This document shows positions 50,140 through 61,014 of a stretch of DNA of 64,000 bases, in pieces. Origin of the DNA: Stenogyne calaminthoides (Eukaryota; Streptophyta; Magnoliopsida; Lamiales; Lamiaceae); assembly GCA_037126765.1 (NCBI GenBank), contig JBBCBC010000037.1:10173263-10237262 (forward strand). The letters are read 5' to 3'. The notes under the pieces are model-generated. The model saw nothing but the letters and a program-made list of their open reading frames with translations. It made no database searches and had not been told where the DNA came from. The stretch's first letter is position 1. Each line of letters starts with the position of its first letter. The position numbers and the translations under genes were made by a program.

Positions 50140-52206
50140 ATGCCTTTGATCTCCAATTCTTGAAACTACTAATCTACTTTTTAATTTCCAGTTATTGCTT
50201 CTTCATTATCCTTCAACTTCTCCAGATTCAACCCTTCTGATCAAAACATCAACATAACAGTCCGAGGCGACGCGTACATCTCCCCAGAAGGCATTCAGGT
50301 GACCACCGACGAAAGGAGCAGACTGAGCGCCCAGGGAACGGGTCACGCCATCTACATCCACCCGCTCCACCTCTGGGACAACTCCACAGGCAACCTAACA
50401 GTAACAGATTTCGACACCAGTTTCTCATTTGTGATTCAGTCAGATAACACAAGCTATTTTGCGGATGGCCTTGCTTTTTTCTTGGCCCCTTTCAATTGGA
50501 CCATCCCCGATAATTCATCGGGCGGTGGGCTTGGCCTCGCCTTCAATAACGCCACAGCAAATGTATCCGGAGATCCCTTCTTCGCCGTGGAATTTGACAC
50601 TTACATAAATCACTGGGATGAAGTTGGCCCACACGTGGGTATCGATATCAACTCGCTCATATCTGCTAAGACTGTCCCGTGGCCGACTAATATAACTGCA
50701 GGCAGCATAAATGATGTGAGGATTAGGTATGATTCGGTGACCAGGAATTTGAGTGTAGTGCTCACTGTTCATACAGGAGTCAATACGACACGAACATCCC
50801 GTATTGAGAATCGAGTAGATATGAGGTACTTAACTGAGTGGGTGAGTGTTGGCTTTTCAGCAGCAACCGGAGTGTACTTTGAGAAAAATAATGTCAAGTC
50901 ATGGAGCTTTAGTTCCAAAGGATTGGGTGATGATATTGATAATCGACTTCTTATTATTCCTCAAGGAAAGAAGACCAAGGTTGGGCTAGTGATTGGATTG
51001 GTTGTTGGCTTCTCTGTTTTAGTCCTTGGTTTGATAATAGTTGGCTACTTTGTACGGAGGAGGAAGAATACAAAGAAAAAAGAAGATGATTTTCTGTTTG
51101 ATATGTCCATGGAGAATGAGTTTGAAAGGGGAAGTGGTCCTAAGAAGTTCTCATACACAGAGTTGGTTCGCGCTACTGACAATTTCTCGGAGGAGAACAA
51201 GCTTGGAGAGGGTGGATTCGGCGGGGTGTATCTCGGGTTCTTGAAAGACTTAAATTCACATGTTGCAGTTAAGAGGGTGTCAAAAAGTTCGAAACAAGGA
51301 GCCAAGGAGTACGCGTCAGAAGTGAAAATTATCAGTCGGTTAAGACACAGGAATCTGGTGCAACTCATAGGCTGGTGCCATGAGAAAAGGGAGCTCCTAC
51401 TCGTCTACGAATTTCAGCCCAACGGAAGCTTGGATTCCCATCTCTTCAAAGGCAAGTCCTCCCTAACCTGGGAGACGAGGTACAAAGTCGCGCAGGGGTT
51501 GGCCTCAGCGCTGCTGTACCTTCATGAAGAGTGGGAACAATGTGTGATCCACAGGGATATAAAGTCCAGCAATGTTATGCTGGACTCCAGCTTCAATGCC
51601 AAACTCGGTGATTTCGGCCTGGCTAGGCTGGTTGATCATGAAACGGAATCACAAACGACGGTGTTGGCTGGTACTATGGGATACATGGCCCCTGAATGTG
51701 TGATGACTGGGAAGGCAAGCAAGGAATCAGATGTGTACAGTTTTGGAATCGTAGCGCTGGAGATTGCGTGTGGAAGGAAACCAATTGATGGGAGAGCGCA
51801 GGGAAGCGAAGTAAGGCTGGTGGAGTGGGTGTGGGAGCTTTACGGAGGAGGGGCGCACCAAGAAGCAGGGGATCCAAAGCTAGGCGGGGAGTACAACGAG
51901 GAAGAAATGGAGCGGTTGATGGTGGTGGGGCTTTGGTGTGCTCATCCGGACCACACTCTTCGTCCATCGATAAGGCAAGCGATTCAAGTACTGAGCTTTG
52001 AAGCTCAACCACCGGTTCTCCCGTCGAAGTTGCCTGTCCCAACATATGCGGCTCCTGCCCCTTATACTGTGACATCTTTGCTTTATGAATCTAGTGTCAC
52101 AGGTAATGGCCAACCACGGTCGTCTAGTTATAGTTACAACTCGAATACCTCAAACATTACCTCGTCTTCTGCTGGAACTTCTTCTTCAATTTGTGCTCCA
52201 CTGTAA
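50140..52206 (+). CDS. L-type lectin receptor kinase (LecRK-IX-like), copy 1; signal-peptide region broken
   Basis: An intronless frame, continuous from about 50185 to the TAA at 52204-52206, encodes a legume-lectin ectodomain (DPFFAVEFDTYINHWDEVGP, a metal- and sugar-site segment), a membrane span (GLVIGLVVGFSVLVLGLIIV), and a complete RD kinase: glycine loop GEGGFGGVYLG, VAVKRVSK lysine, HRDIKSSNVML, DFGLARL and APE. Such receptors sit in the plasma membrane and signal on cell-wall or ligand perception. The ATG at 50140, which aligns with the start of copy 4, is followed in frame by TGA (50161), TAA (50170) and TAA (50182). Two compensating shifts relative to copy 4 explain this. TTTTTAATTTCCAG before codon TTA also resembles a splice acceptor, so an upstream first exon is possible. 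Without one, the gene lacks a usable start. Confidence 0.85.
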
Positions 52207-53066
52207 TGTACCTTTTTACATTTAGGAGATAATTTATTGGGTATGTCTTATGGTTTATAGCTAATATTAATGTGCATGATGCAAAGATTGAAGCACAATC
52301 TATGACACAGTCAATAAACATCATGTATAGTTTAAAAGTTAAAATTGGCGAGTACACAATTACCCTGCACTAGAAAATTGATGACATTTCGAAAGTGTGA
52401 AATTCTATTTGTGTTCTTTTATTTAATCTTAGAATTCGATAATAAATTTTAATTACATTGTTTAAAATAATAATATTAGAATATCACATATTTCTAACAA
52501 AAACTACCAAAAATAATGTGAGGAGCAATGAAATAGCTTTTCTTTACGCCAAGTAGTCATAAACGCAATCAATTTCACGTGGACGAATTGGTTGTATTAT
52601 GTTGACAAGTTATTGTTGAGAAAAGTATGATGATTCGAATTACAAAATGTATCGATCGAGTCCATAATTTATTTTGCTAAATTGAAAAGTAGTGCTAAAG
52701 GAAGACCAAGACTTCCAAGTCTCTAGTCATTTGGTGAGAAATGTCCACATCTTCACTCCCATCAATTTCACCAAACCCTCACATAGATTGTCTTCGCTAC
52801 TTGTTCAAATTAAGAACAGAAAAGCAGATAAAATCACTTTGATCTAATCATTGAACATAAATACTAATAAATAAGAATTACCATTGAGATAGTATTTACT
52901 TAAAAAATTAAAATAATAAAGAGGAAGACCAAGACCTGGCCAAAGTTGGGTCTCTTAATTGGGTATGTAGGTAGAAAATGTGCATGTCTTTAGTCCTGTA
53001 TTAAACAACTTGTGTTTCTACTTGATCAAATTAAGGAGAGAAAGGTTCAAAATAGCAGTAAAAGCA
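52207..53066. other. Spacer between lectin-kinase copies 1 and 2
   Basis: 3' untranslated sequence of copy 1, then AT-rich DNA. The segment 52690-53060 resembles the upstream region of copy 3 (GAAGACCAAGAC..., then a 5' leader with AACTTGTGTTTCTACTTGAT against AACTTGTCTTTCTACTTAAT), so the promoter was duplicated with the gene. No separate gene. Confidence 0.5.
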
Positions 53067-53860
53067 ATGGTTTTGATCATAATATACATGATTTTCTTGA
53101 TTCTGCCTTTTGTTTCTCCATTGTCCTTCAACCACGGACCCAATGTTAGCAGCCACTATATCTCAGAAGGAGGCATAGTGGAAAGTGAAGAAGTCTATAG
53201 ATCCGCACGCTCCACTATATTGAGTAACTGCACTTGTGGTGACGGATTTCCATACTCATTTCTTCTCATTTATCATTCAACAGTCATAATTCCACCTCCC
53301 GATCGAATTATTCGTGTCGTCTTCGCAAGCTATATGAATAACAAGACTCAAACATCTAGCCTTGAATATGCTTTAGATATGAGAAGTCACTTGGGTGAGT
53401 ATTGGCTTCTCAACTGCAACTGGACTTTTGACCAACATACATAATATTAATAAGTCATGGGATTTCAATTCTACTAAACTCTCTGTTCTTGTCCTTGCCG
53501 TGTGTGTAAACTTCACGTGGGGACTATTTATGGCGGAAGAGAAGTATAAAAGGAAATGTACAAGACTAGCACTTTAATTTATTCATGGAGAATGAATTTG
53601 AAAGGGGTTGTGATCCTAAGAAGGAGCTGCAACTTCTTCTTCAACTGCGTCCCTTTTGAACTCCGAATGAGGAATTATCATGATTCCTGTATCATTTTTT
53701 GTCTAGTGTTTCAGTTTAATGTGTACTACCTTTTTGTATTAAGGAGAGAATTTATCGGGTATGTGTTTCGATTTGTAGCTAATACGAACGAGTCTAATGC
53801 AAAGATTGAAGCAAAAGTTATGAATCAATATTATGTATGGTTTAAGAAACAGGCGAAGAA
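53067..53860 (+). pseudogene. L-type lectin receptor kinase remnant, copy 2
   Basis: It starts with an ATG and a signal peptide (VLIIIYMIFLILPFVSPLSF) closely matching copy 3. About 290 bp of the lectin domain, including the metal-binding VEFD segment, is missing between TTTATCATTCAA and ATAATTCCACCTCCC. The transmembrane region is damaged. After MENEFERG-like codons almost the entire kinase (about 1.1 kb) is absent. The end (53690-53860) matches the 3' untranslated region of copy 1 (AGAGAATTTATCGGGTATGT and TGCAAAGATTGAAGCA). It is thus a mosaic: copy-3-like 5' half and copy-1-like tail. A 126-codon frame survives across the lectin deletion but cannot make a functional receptor. Confidence 0.85.
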
Positions 53861-54019
53861 AACCCTACTACCCGGCACTGAAAAACTAATGACATACATT
53901 GAAGAGCGAATTTCCATATCTGCTTTCTTATATTATTTCAGAGAAAACCTCTTATAAAATGGTCTCACGCATGAGACGGAGTATAATTTCCTAACCCTCT
54001 TCCTCACTCAGGGCTGAAT

Positions 54020-54350
54020 TCTCAACCCATGACATTAGTATGAGTGAAAAGCTTTAATACCATGACAAAATTTCATCTCACCTAAATGTTCGAACTCATA
54101 AAGTTGCGTGAAATTAGTTCATTTACGAGCTAGTCTCAGTGCATCATCTTTAGGGCTGTTTTGAAACACAACTCAAGAGTGTAGAAGTGTTTTTTTTAAA
54201 CTGGTGTGACTCAGCTTTTAAAAATATATATATATATAAGTGCTTGTTTGCAAACTCTAAAAAAATAAGTGAGAAGCAATTTAAAATAAGTGCTTCTACT
54301 CATATATTAGAGTTTGCAAATAAGCACTTAGTCTAGAGTGTCCGGCCATT
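54020..54350. repeat. Foldback sequence in the copy 2-3 spacer
   Basis: Near 54238-54331, AAGTGCTTGTTTGCAAACTC is inverted by GAGTTTGCAAATAAGCACTT with a short loop, next to an (AT)n run. A small MITE-like hairpin; no coding content nearby. Confidence 0.5.
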
Positions 54351-54946
54351 ATTACCAACCAGGAGTGGACCTACATTAGAAGTACTTATATGCTTCACCT
54401 CCCGTACAAGACTTCCAACTCTTGGGTCATCTGGTGAGGAAACGCGCACGTCTTCACTACAATCAAATTTCACCAAGTCCTTGCATTAATTGTGTCAACC
54501 TCCGACTTGATTGATCAAACAACATAAAAGCAGCAGCAGGCTCAATATATATATATAGCATTAATAACAACCACTTTGATCTTATTCAATCTTGCACATT
54601 ATCAATATGCTGCAATTAAGTTATAATAACCACAATAATTTAGATCAAGTTTCGAAGCAGGTTTATGTCCAAAAAAAGCATAGATAGCGTTGAAAAAAAT
54701 TCATTTAACAGAAATACAAATAATAATAATAATAATCATTGGGAAGTTATATATTTACTCAGTCAAATGCTTATCCATAATAAAAGAGGAAGGCGATGAT
54801 CAGGCCTAATTGGGTAGAAATGTGGATGTCTCAACTCCAGACTTAAATGACTTGATGTGCATGTCTATACTCCAGTATTAAATAACTTGTCTTTCTACTT
54901 AATCAAACAAGAGAAAATTAAGAAGCAGGATCAACATAGCATAGCA

Positions 54947-56944
54947 ATGGCTTTGATCTTAATATACATGATACTACTGTTTATTCCACATTATGTTTCT
55001 CCATTGTCCTTCAACCTCACCAGTATAGGACCCAACGTAAGCAGCCTGATAAAGACACGAGGCGCTGCTATCACAGAAGAAGGCATAGTGGTGAGTACAG
55101 ATCTTTATAGATCCGCACGTGCCACCTATGTCGAGCCCCTGCACTTGTGGGACAAATCCTCAGGTAACTTGGCGGATTTCCACACTCATTTCTCATTTAT
55201 CATTCAAGCAATTGACAATACTAGTGATTATGCCGATGGACTAGCTTTTTTCTTGGTTCCTTTCGATGCAAGAATCCCCGACAACTCATGGGGAAGCGGC
55301 CTTGGACTAGCCGTTCATGATGATCCCGCTGTAAACCCCGAGGATCCTTTCGTTGCAGTGGAATTTGATACTAAAACAAATTACTGGGATCCACAGGGTC
55401 CACATGTAGGTATTGATATCAATACAATAAGCTCTGTGGCGACTAAGCCTTGGCCTAATAACATGACTGCAGGGAAGGTAAATGATGCTTGGATTACTTA
55501 TAATTCCACCTCCCATACTATTCTCGTCGACTTCACAAGTTATATGAATAACATGACTCAAACATCCAGCCTTGAATATACTGTAGATTTGAGGAGTCAC
55601 TTGCCTGAGTGGGTGAGTATTGGCTTCTCAGCTGCAACAGGACTTTTAGCCGAGAGGCATAATGTTAAGTCATGGGATTTCAATTCTTCTCAAGTTTAAG
55701 GAAAGAAAATGGAGGCTGGAAAAGTCATTGGTTTGGCTGTTGGCCTCTCTTTTTTGCTCCTTGCCTTGATCCTACTTGGGTACTATTTCCGGCGGAAGAG
55801 AAGTAAAAAGGGAAATGAGCAAGAGCTTGCGCTTAATGTATCCATGGAGAAAGAATTTGAAAGGGGTAGTGGTCCTAAGATGTTCTCATATATGGAGTTG
55901 GTTCGCGCTACTGACAATTTCTCCGAGGAGCACAAACTTGGAGAGGGTGGATTCGGCGGGGTGTATCTTGGGTTCCTGAAAGACTTAAATTCACGCGTTG
56001 CAGTTAAGAGGGTGTCAAAAAGTTCGAAACAAGGAGCAAAGGAGTACGCGTCAGAAGTGAAGATTATCAGTCGGTTAAGACACAGGAACCTGGTGCAACT
56101 CATAGGCTGGTGCCATGAGAAAAGAGAGCTCCTACTCGTCTACGAATTCTTGCCCAACGGAAGCCTGGATTCCCACCTCTTCAATCAACAGTCCTCCCTG
56201 ACCTGGGAAACGAGGTACAAAATCGTGCAGGGGTTGGCCTTGGCTGTGCTGTATCTACATGAAGAGGGGGAACAATGTGTGATCCACAGGGATATCAAGT
56301 CCAGCAATATTATGCTGGACTCGGGCTTCAATGCCAAACTCAGAGATTTTGGTTTGGCTAGGCTGGTTGATCACGAAGCAGAAGCACAAACAACAGTGAT
56401 GGCTGGTACTATGGGATACATGGCCCCTGAATTAGTGATCACTGGGAAGGCGAGCAAGGAATCGGATGTGTATAGTTTTGGAATAGTTGCGCTAGAGATT
56501 GCATGTGGAAGGAAACCATTTGATGGGAGAGCACCGGAAAATCAAGTGAGGCTGGTGGAGTGGGTGTGGGAGCTCTACGGGAGAGGGGTGTACCTAGAAG
56601 CAGCGGATCCAAAACTAGGCTGGGAATTCAACGAGGAGAAAATGGAGCGGCTGATGGTGGTGGGGCTTTGGTGTGCTCACCCGGACCACACTCTCCGTCC
56701 ATCAATAAGGCAGGCGATTGATGTTCTTAGCTTTGAACCTCATGAACCACCCCTTCTTCCATCAAAGTTTCCAGTTGCAACATATTCGGTTTCTCCCCCA
56801 CATGCTCACACATCTTTGATGTTTGATACTTCTGATAGTAACCAGGCAGAGCCACGTGGTAATACTTACAAACCTGTCTCAGCTGGCACCTCATCTTCAG
56901 CTGCATCTTCTTCTCCATCCGTGTCCCTTTTGTACTCTATGTGA
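54947..56944 (+). pseudogene. L-type lectin receptor kinase, copy 3, split by an in-frame stop
   Basis: From the ATG at 54947 the frame encodes a signal peptide (MALILIYMILLFIPHYVSPL), then a full lectin domain (DPFVAVEFDTKTNYWDPQGP; EWVSIGFSAATGLL), to TAA at 55697-55699. The same frame resumes immediately and runs to 56944, with an ATG at 55709, a membrane span (VIGLAVGLSFLLLALILLGY) and an intact kinase (GEGGFGGVYLG, VAVKRVSK, HRDIKSSNIML, DFGLARL, APE). Without the stop it would give 665 residues, the family's usual length. As it stands it could give a secreted lectin of 250 residues and, only if separately initiated, a membrane kinase lacking an ectodomain. The stop lies at the lectin/transmembrane border. 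It may be a real lesion, a regulated truncation or a sequence error. Confidence 0.85.
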
Positions 56945-57689
56945 TGATTTTTCATGTTTTATGTATCAAGTTTTGTATTAAGATCTGAAAGTTAAATTTT
57001 TTTGTATTAAGATCTGAAAGTGAATGTGTATATTCAAGGTTTTAAGTTGATGTTGTATTGGGGGAATCAGGATGTATTTGTTGCCAGCCTATTCCTTTAC
57101 TACCTCACCAAATAAATAATGTTGGTTTCTTTTGACCATTCATCAACCGTGGGTTTACTCACTTTGCTTTGTTTCTCTCGTTTACTTAATACATATTGGT
57201 TTACTCCGTCTCATATTCCTCTGTTTCTCCGCTAACAAACAAACTAAAACAGAGGCAAACTACCGTTCTTAATCGTCTGTCTCATGATACTAACCTAGCA
57301 TGGATCTGAGAACACCGACTGCGTGCAATTCGAGTTTAGAGCAAAATTAAATTAGCGGATTTTCGAATTAGGGTTTCAATCAAATTAAGCACTCCAAAAT
57401 AAGGGCTAACGGGAAGAAAAATTTCCTTTTTCACAGCAAGAGTGGAGGAGAACGGCGGAAGTGGATGATGGCAATCGTGCTTCGGTCGATCGGAACAGCG
57501 CCGAGCTTCAGCAGAGTAGATGCAGTTTCTGGAATGGAGCTTCAGTGGACAGGACAACAGCAATCCTGCTTCAGTGTGCGCGGAAATAGCAGATGATTTG
57601 GGAGAAGAATTAGAAATGGAGGCGAATAGCGATTTCACGTTGATACTTGATAAAACACAGGAGAATTAATTAGGGTTACGAATTTCTGG
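56945..57689. other. Spacer after copy 3
   Basis: The 3' untranslated region of copy 3 contains a short tandem duplication of GTATTAAGATCTGAAAGT (about 56979 and 57005). From about 57310 to 57680 lies a GC-richer block with two related words (GGCAATCGTGCTTC and AGCAATCCTGCTTC). The block is unlike the receptor genes and ends just before a receptor-kinase scrap. It may be an inserted element; a minus-strand 100-codon frame there is not recognisable. Confidence 0.4.
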
Positions 57690-57900
57690 GCATTTGAGAG
57701 CACCAGAAAATCAAATAAGGACGGTGGAATGGGAGTGTTCTCTCTCAAACCAACCAGGTACTGTCTCTGAGTCTGGCACCTCATCTTCAACTGCATCGTT
57801 ATTTCCATCCGTGTACCTTCTGTACTCTATATGATGATTCTTCATATTTTGTGTATCAAGTTTTGTATTCAGCTCTGGAATTCAATGTCTGCTCTTGTAT
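57690..57900 (+). pseudogene. Scrap of lectin-kinase 3' end, copy 5
   Basis: GAGAGCACCAGAAAATCAAA followed by a GTGGAATGGGAG segment matches the late kinase of copy 3 (RAPENQVRLVEW). After an internal deletion of about 300 bp, the C-terminal tail and 3' untranslated region continue: GGCACCTCATCTTCAACTGC, CATCCGTGTACCTTCTGTAC, GTATCAAGTTTTGTATTC. It is a decayed duplicate closest to copy 3 and lies between copies 3 and 4, showing that the cluster once had at least one more gene here. Confidence 0.8.
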
Positions 57901-58423
57901 AGTGCACCTTTTGGTATGATATCAAGCAAATAAATCCTCTCACAATAATGAAATAATTCCACACAGGTCATTACTTCTATAATATGCCTGAAGTAAGCAA
58001 CTTAGCATGTTTGTCATTTTCATTTAGCTCTCGTATTTATTGCTTATGTGGTGATAGTTAATAACTGTAGAATTGAAGATTATCATTATTCCAGCTTTCA
58101 TTTCCTATGATACAAAGCAAATGAAACAGTCAACTAATCCAGGTGAGTATTTCCATTTTATTTCATATTCCCCTTGTCCATCCATACTCTTGTAAAATAT
58201 TATTAGCTTTTTAGGCTCTTTGTGTGGAAATCTTGTCCAGAGTGGACGGCCATTTCCTGGCCGGCTCTTTAGCAATGCCCCATAATTAATTTTCTCTTTC
58301 ACAATAGAGATCATGAATTTTGAAACCTCAAGATTCAATCTCAACTTAAATCCTTAAACAAACAACTGGATATAGTTTTCAGTTTTAAGAAGAAAACAAT
58401 CAGGTCTTCTTAAATCATTAGCC
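57901..58423. other. Promoter-side spacer of lectin-kinase copy 4
   Basis: About 520 bp of AT-rich DNA before the copy 4 start codon. It should contain the copy 4 promoter and leader. I recognise no specific element. Confidence 0.4.
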
Positions 58424-60444
58424 ATGGCTATGATCTTCAATTCTTGGACATCATTAATCAACGTTTTCTTGTTTCCACTTATTGTTTCTTCACTGTCCTT
58501 CAACTTCTCCAGCTTCAAACCTGCTGATCAGAATGTCAAGATAAATGTACAAGGCAACGCGTACATCTCCCCAGAAGGCATTCAGGTGACTACAGACGAA
58601 AGCAGCAGATTGAGCAGCCAAGGTACGGGGCGCGTCACCTACATCAAACCCTTCCACTTGTGGGACAACTCCTCAGGTAACATAACAGATTTCAACACTC
58701 ATTTCTCATTTATCATTCAGTCAGCAAATCCAGATTGTTCTGCCGATGGACTCGCATTTTTCTTGGCTCCTGTCAATTCAACCAGTCCCCCAAAATCATC
58801 GGGTGGTGGCCTTGGCCTTGCATTTAATATCGCCACGGAAAATGTATCAGGAGACCCTTTCTTCGCGGTCGAATTTGATACTTTCAGCAATGATTGGGAC
58901 CCACAAGGACCACATGTAGGTATTGATGTTAATTCCCTGATTTCTGCTGCAAATGTTCCTTGGTCGAATAATATGACTGAAGGTAGGGTAAATTATGCTT
59001 GGATTAGTTATAAATCCAGTACCAAAAATTTACGTGTTGTATTCAAAACTTTTAGTATGGGGAATAGGACTGCATCACGCCTTGAAGATGAAGTGGATCT
59101 GAGGTACTTACCTGAGTGGGTGAGTGTTGGCTTCTCAGCAGCAACAGGATCTTGCTTTGAGAAAAATAATGTCAAGTCGTGGTGTTTTAATTCCAAGGAT
59201 TTGAAACTCGAAAATCGAATTGGTAATGCTACAATTCCTACCATTACTCCAGATGTTAGCCCCACAATTCCTACCATTACTCCAGATGTTCGCCCCACAC
59301 TAACCCCTCATCTGGAAAAGAAAAGGAAGGCTGGAGAAGTGATTATTGGATTGGTTGTTGGCCTCTCTGTTTTGCTCGTTGCATTCATCTTAGTTGGGTA
59401 CTTTTTATGGAGGAAGAAGAATAGAAAGGAAAAAGAAGATGATTTTCCGATTGATATATCCATGGAGAATGAATTTGAAAGGGGCAGTGGTCCTAAGAAG
59501 TTCTCATATGCTGAGTTGGTTCGCGCTACGGGCAATTTCTCAGAGGAGCACAAGCTTGGAGAGGGTGGATTCGGAGGGTGTATCTGGGGTTCTTGAAAGA
59601 CTTAAATTCAAATATTGCAGTTAAAAGAGTGTCAAAAAGTTCAACACAAGGAGCGAAGGAGTATGCATCAGAAGTTAAGATTATCAGTCGGTTAAGACAC
59701 AGGAACCTGGTGCAACTCATAGGTTGGTGCCATGAGAAAAGAGAGCTCCTACTCGTCTATGAATTCTTGCCCAATGGAAGCTTGGATTCCCATCTCTTTA
59801 AGGCAAAGTCATCGTTGGCCTGGTCAACGAGGTTCAAAGTCGTCCGAGGCTTGGCCTCGGGTTTGCTGTATCTACATGAAGAGTGGGAACAATGTGTGAT
59901 TCACAGGGATATCAAATCGAGTAACGTTATGCTGGACTCCAGCTTTAATGCCAAACTTGGAGATTTTGGGTTGGCTAGGCTGGTTGATCATGAAACAGAA
60001 ACGGCAACAACCGTGATGGCAGGTACCATGGGATACATGGCCCCTGAATGTGTGATGACAGGAAAGGCCAGCAAGGAATCGGATGTGTACAGTTTTGGAA
60101 TAGTTGCATTAGAGATTGAGTGCGGAAGGAAACCAATTGATGGGAGAGCACAAGGAAGTGAAGTAAGAATGGTGGAGTGGGTGTGGGAGCTCTACGGAAG
60201 AGGGGTGCACCTTGAAGCGGGGGATCCAAAACTAGGCGGGGAGTACAATGAGGCGGAAATGGAGCAGCTGATGGTGGTTGGGCTTTGGTGCGCTCACCCG
60301 GACCACACTCTTCGTCCATCGATAAGGCAAGTGATTCAAGTGTTGAGCTTTGAAGCTCAACCACCAATTCTCCCATCAAAGTTGCCTGTTCCAACATATT
60401 TTGCTCCCTCAAATATGATGTCTACATCTTCTTCTCCATGTTGA
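58424..60444 (+). pseudogene. L-type lectin receptor kinase, copy 4, one-base frameshift in the glycine loop
   Basis: The ATG at 58424 opens a signal peptide (MAMIFNSWTSLINVFLFPLI), a lectin domain (DPFFAVEFDTFSNDWDPQGP), a Thr/Pro-rich stalk with an exactly repeated IPTITPDV unit (59236-59298), a membrane span (VIIGLVVGLSVLLVAFILVG) and the start of the kinase. At about 59573-59580 the sequence GGATTCGGAGGGTGTATC lacks one G present in copies 1 and 3 (GGATTCGGCGGGGTGTATC). The frame therefore ends after GGFGGCIWGS at 59596. The remaining kinase is open in the next frame to 60444 with VKRVSK, HRDIKSSNVML, DFGLARL and APE intact. Correcting the single base would give 673 residues. As written, the protein is a receptor truncated at the ATP loop. 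The C-terminal tail is shorter than in copy 1. Confidence 0.87.
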
Positions 60445-61014
60445 TTTCCTCTCTATGTTTCTTGTGTGTTGAAGTGATGAAAATCCACTTTAATGTAGCT
60501 GAACAAAATGATTTATTCAATTTGTAGTTATTATAATTGCTTTGTCAATGTGTATGGTGAAGGAAATGAAGCTAAAGCTATGAATAATGTCAAGAAACAC
60601 CTGTTTGCAAGCTATTTAATTCATGAGTTTTCTCAAATTAATATCAAGATACATCATGATGTATCAATCCGTTTGATGCTTTGGTGAAACAATCTGTTTT
60701 CTCTAACATAAGGACCCCTTCATAATATGCTTTAAGATATTTACTTGGCTTCAAATTTCACCCTCATTTTCATGGGGGCTCTTCCCTTGATTCCTTCTAA
60801 TATACGTGGAGAATGTTGGAAATATCTCAAATTAATTTAGGTTGTTAGGTTTCTCAGTTGGCTTTAGATCCAAATTGAGCTTCATCACTCGGTCATCCAG
60901 TCATTTGTAATAGCTAGAAATAGAAAATTAGGGATGATATATTTTTTTAACTAGACTCTCAACTAAAAAACACACTAATTTCAAATTGTTAGGGCCCAGT
61001 TTTATTTTTTTAAT
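60445..61014. other. 3' flank of copy 4
   Basis: The 3' untranslated region of copy 4 and AT-rich DNA. No further lectin-kinase sequence is seen to the right, so the cluster ends here within this window. Confidence 0.5.

Noticed and set aside
51045..52113. Antisense frames across the lectin-kinase copies
   Set aside because: They recur at the same place in each paralogue because the sense kinase is conserved; their residues show no independent family.
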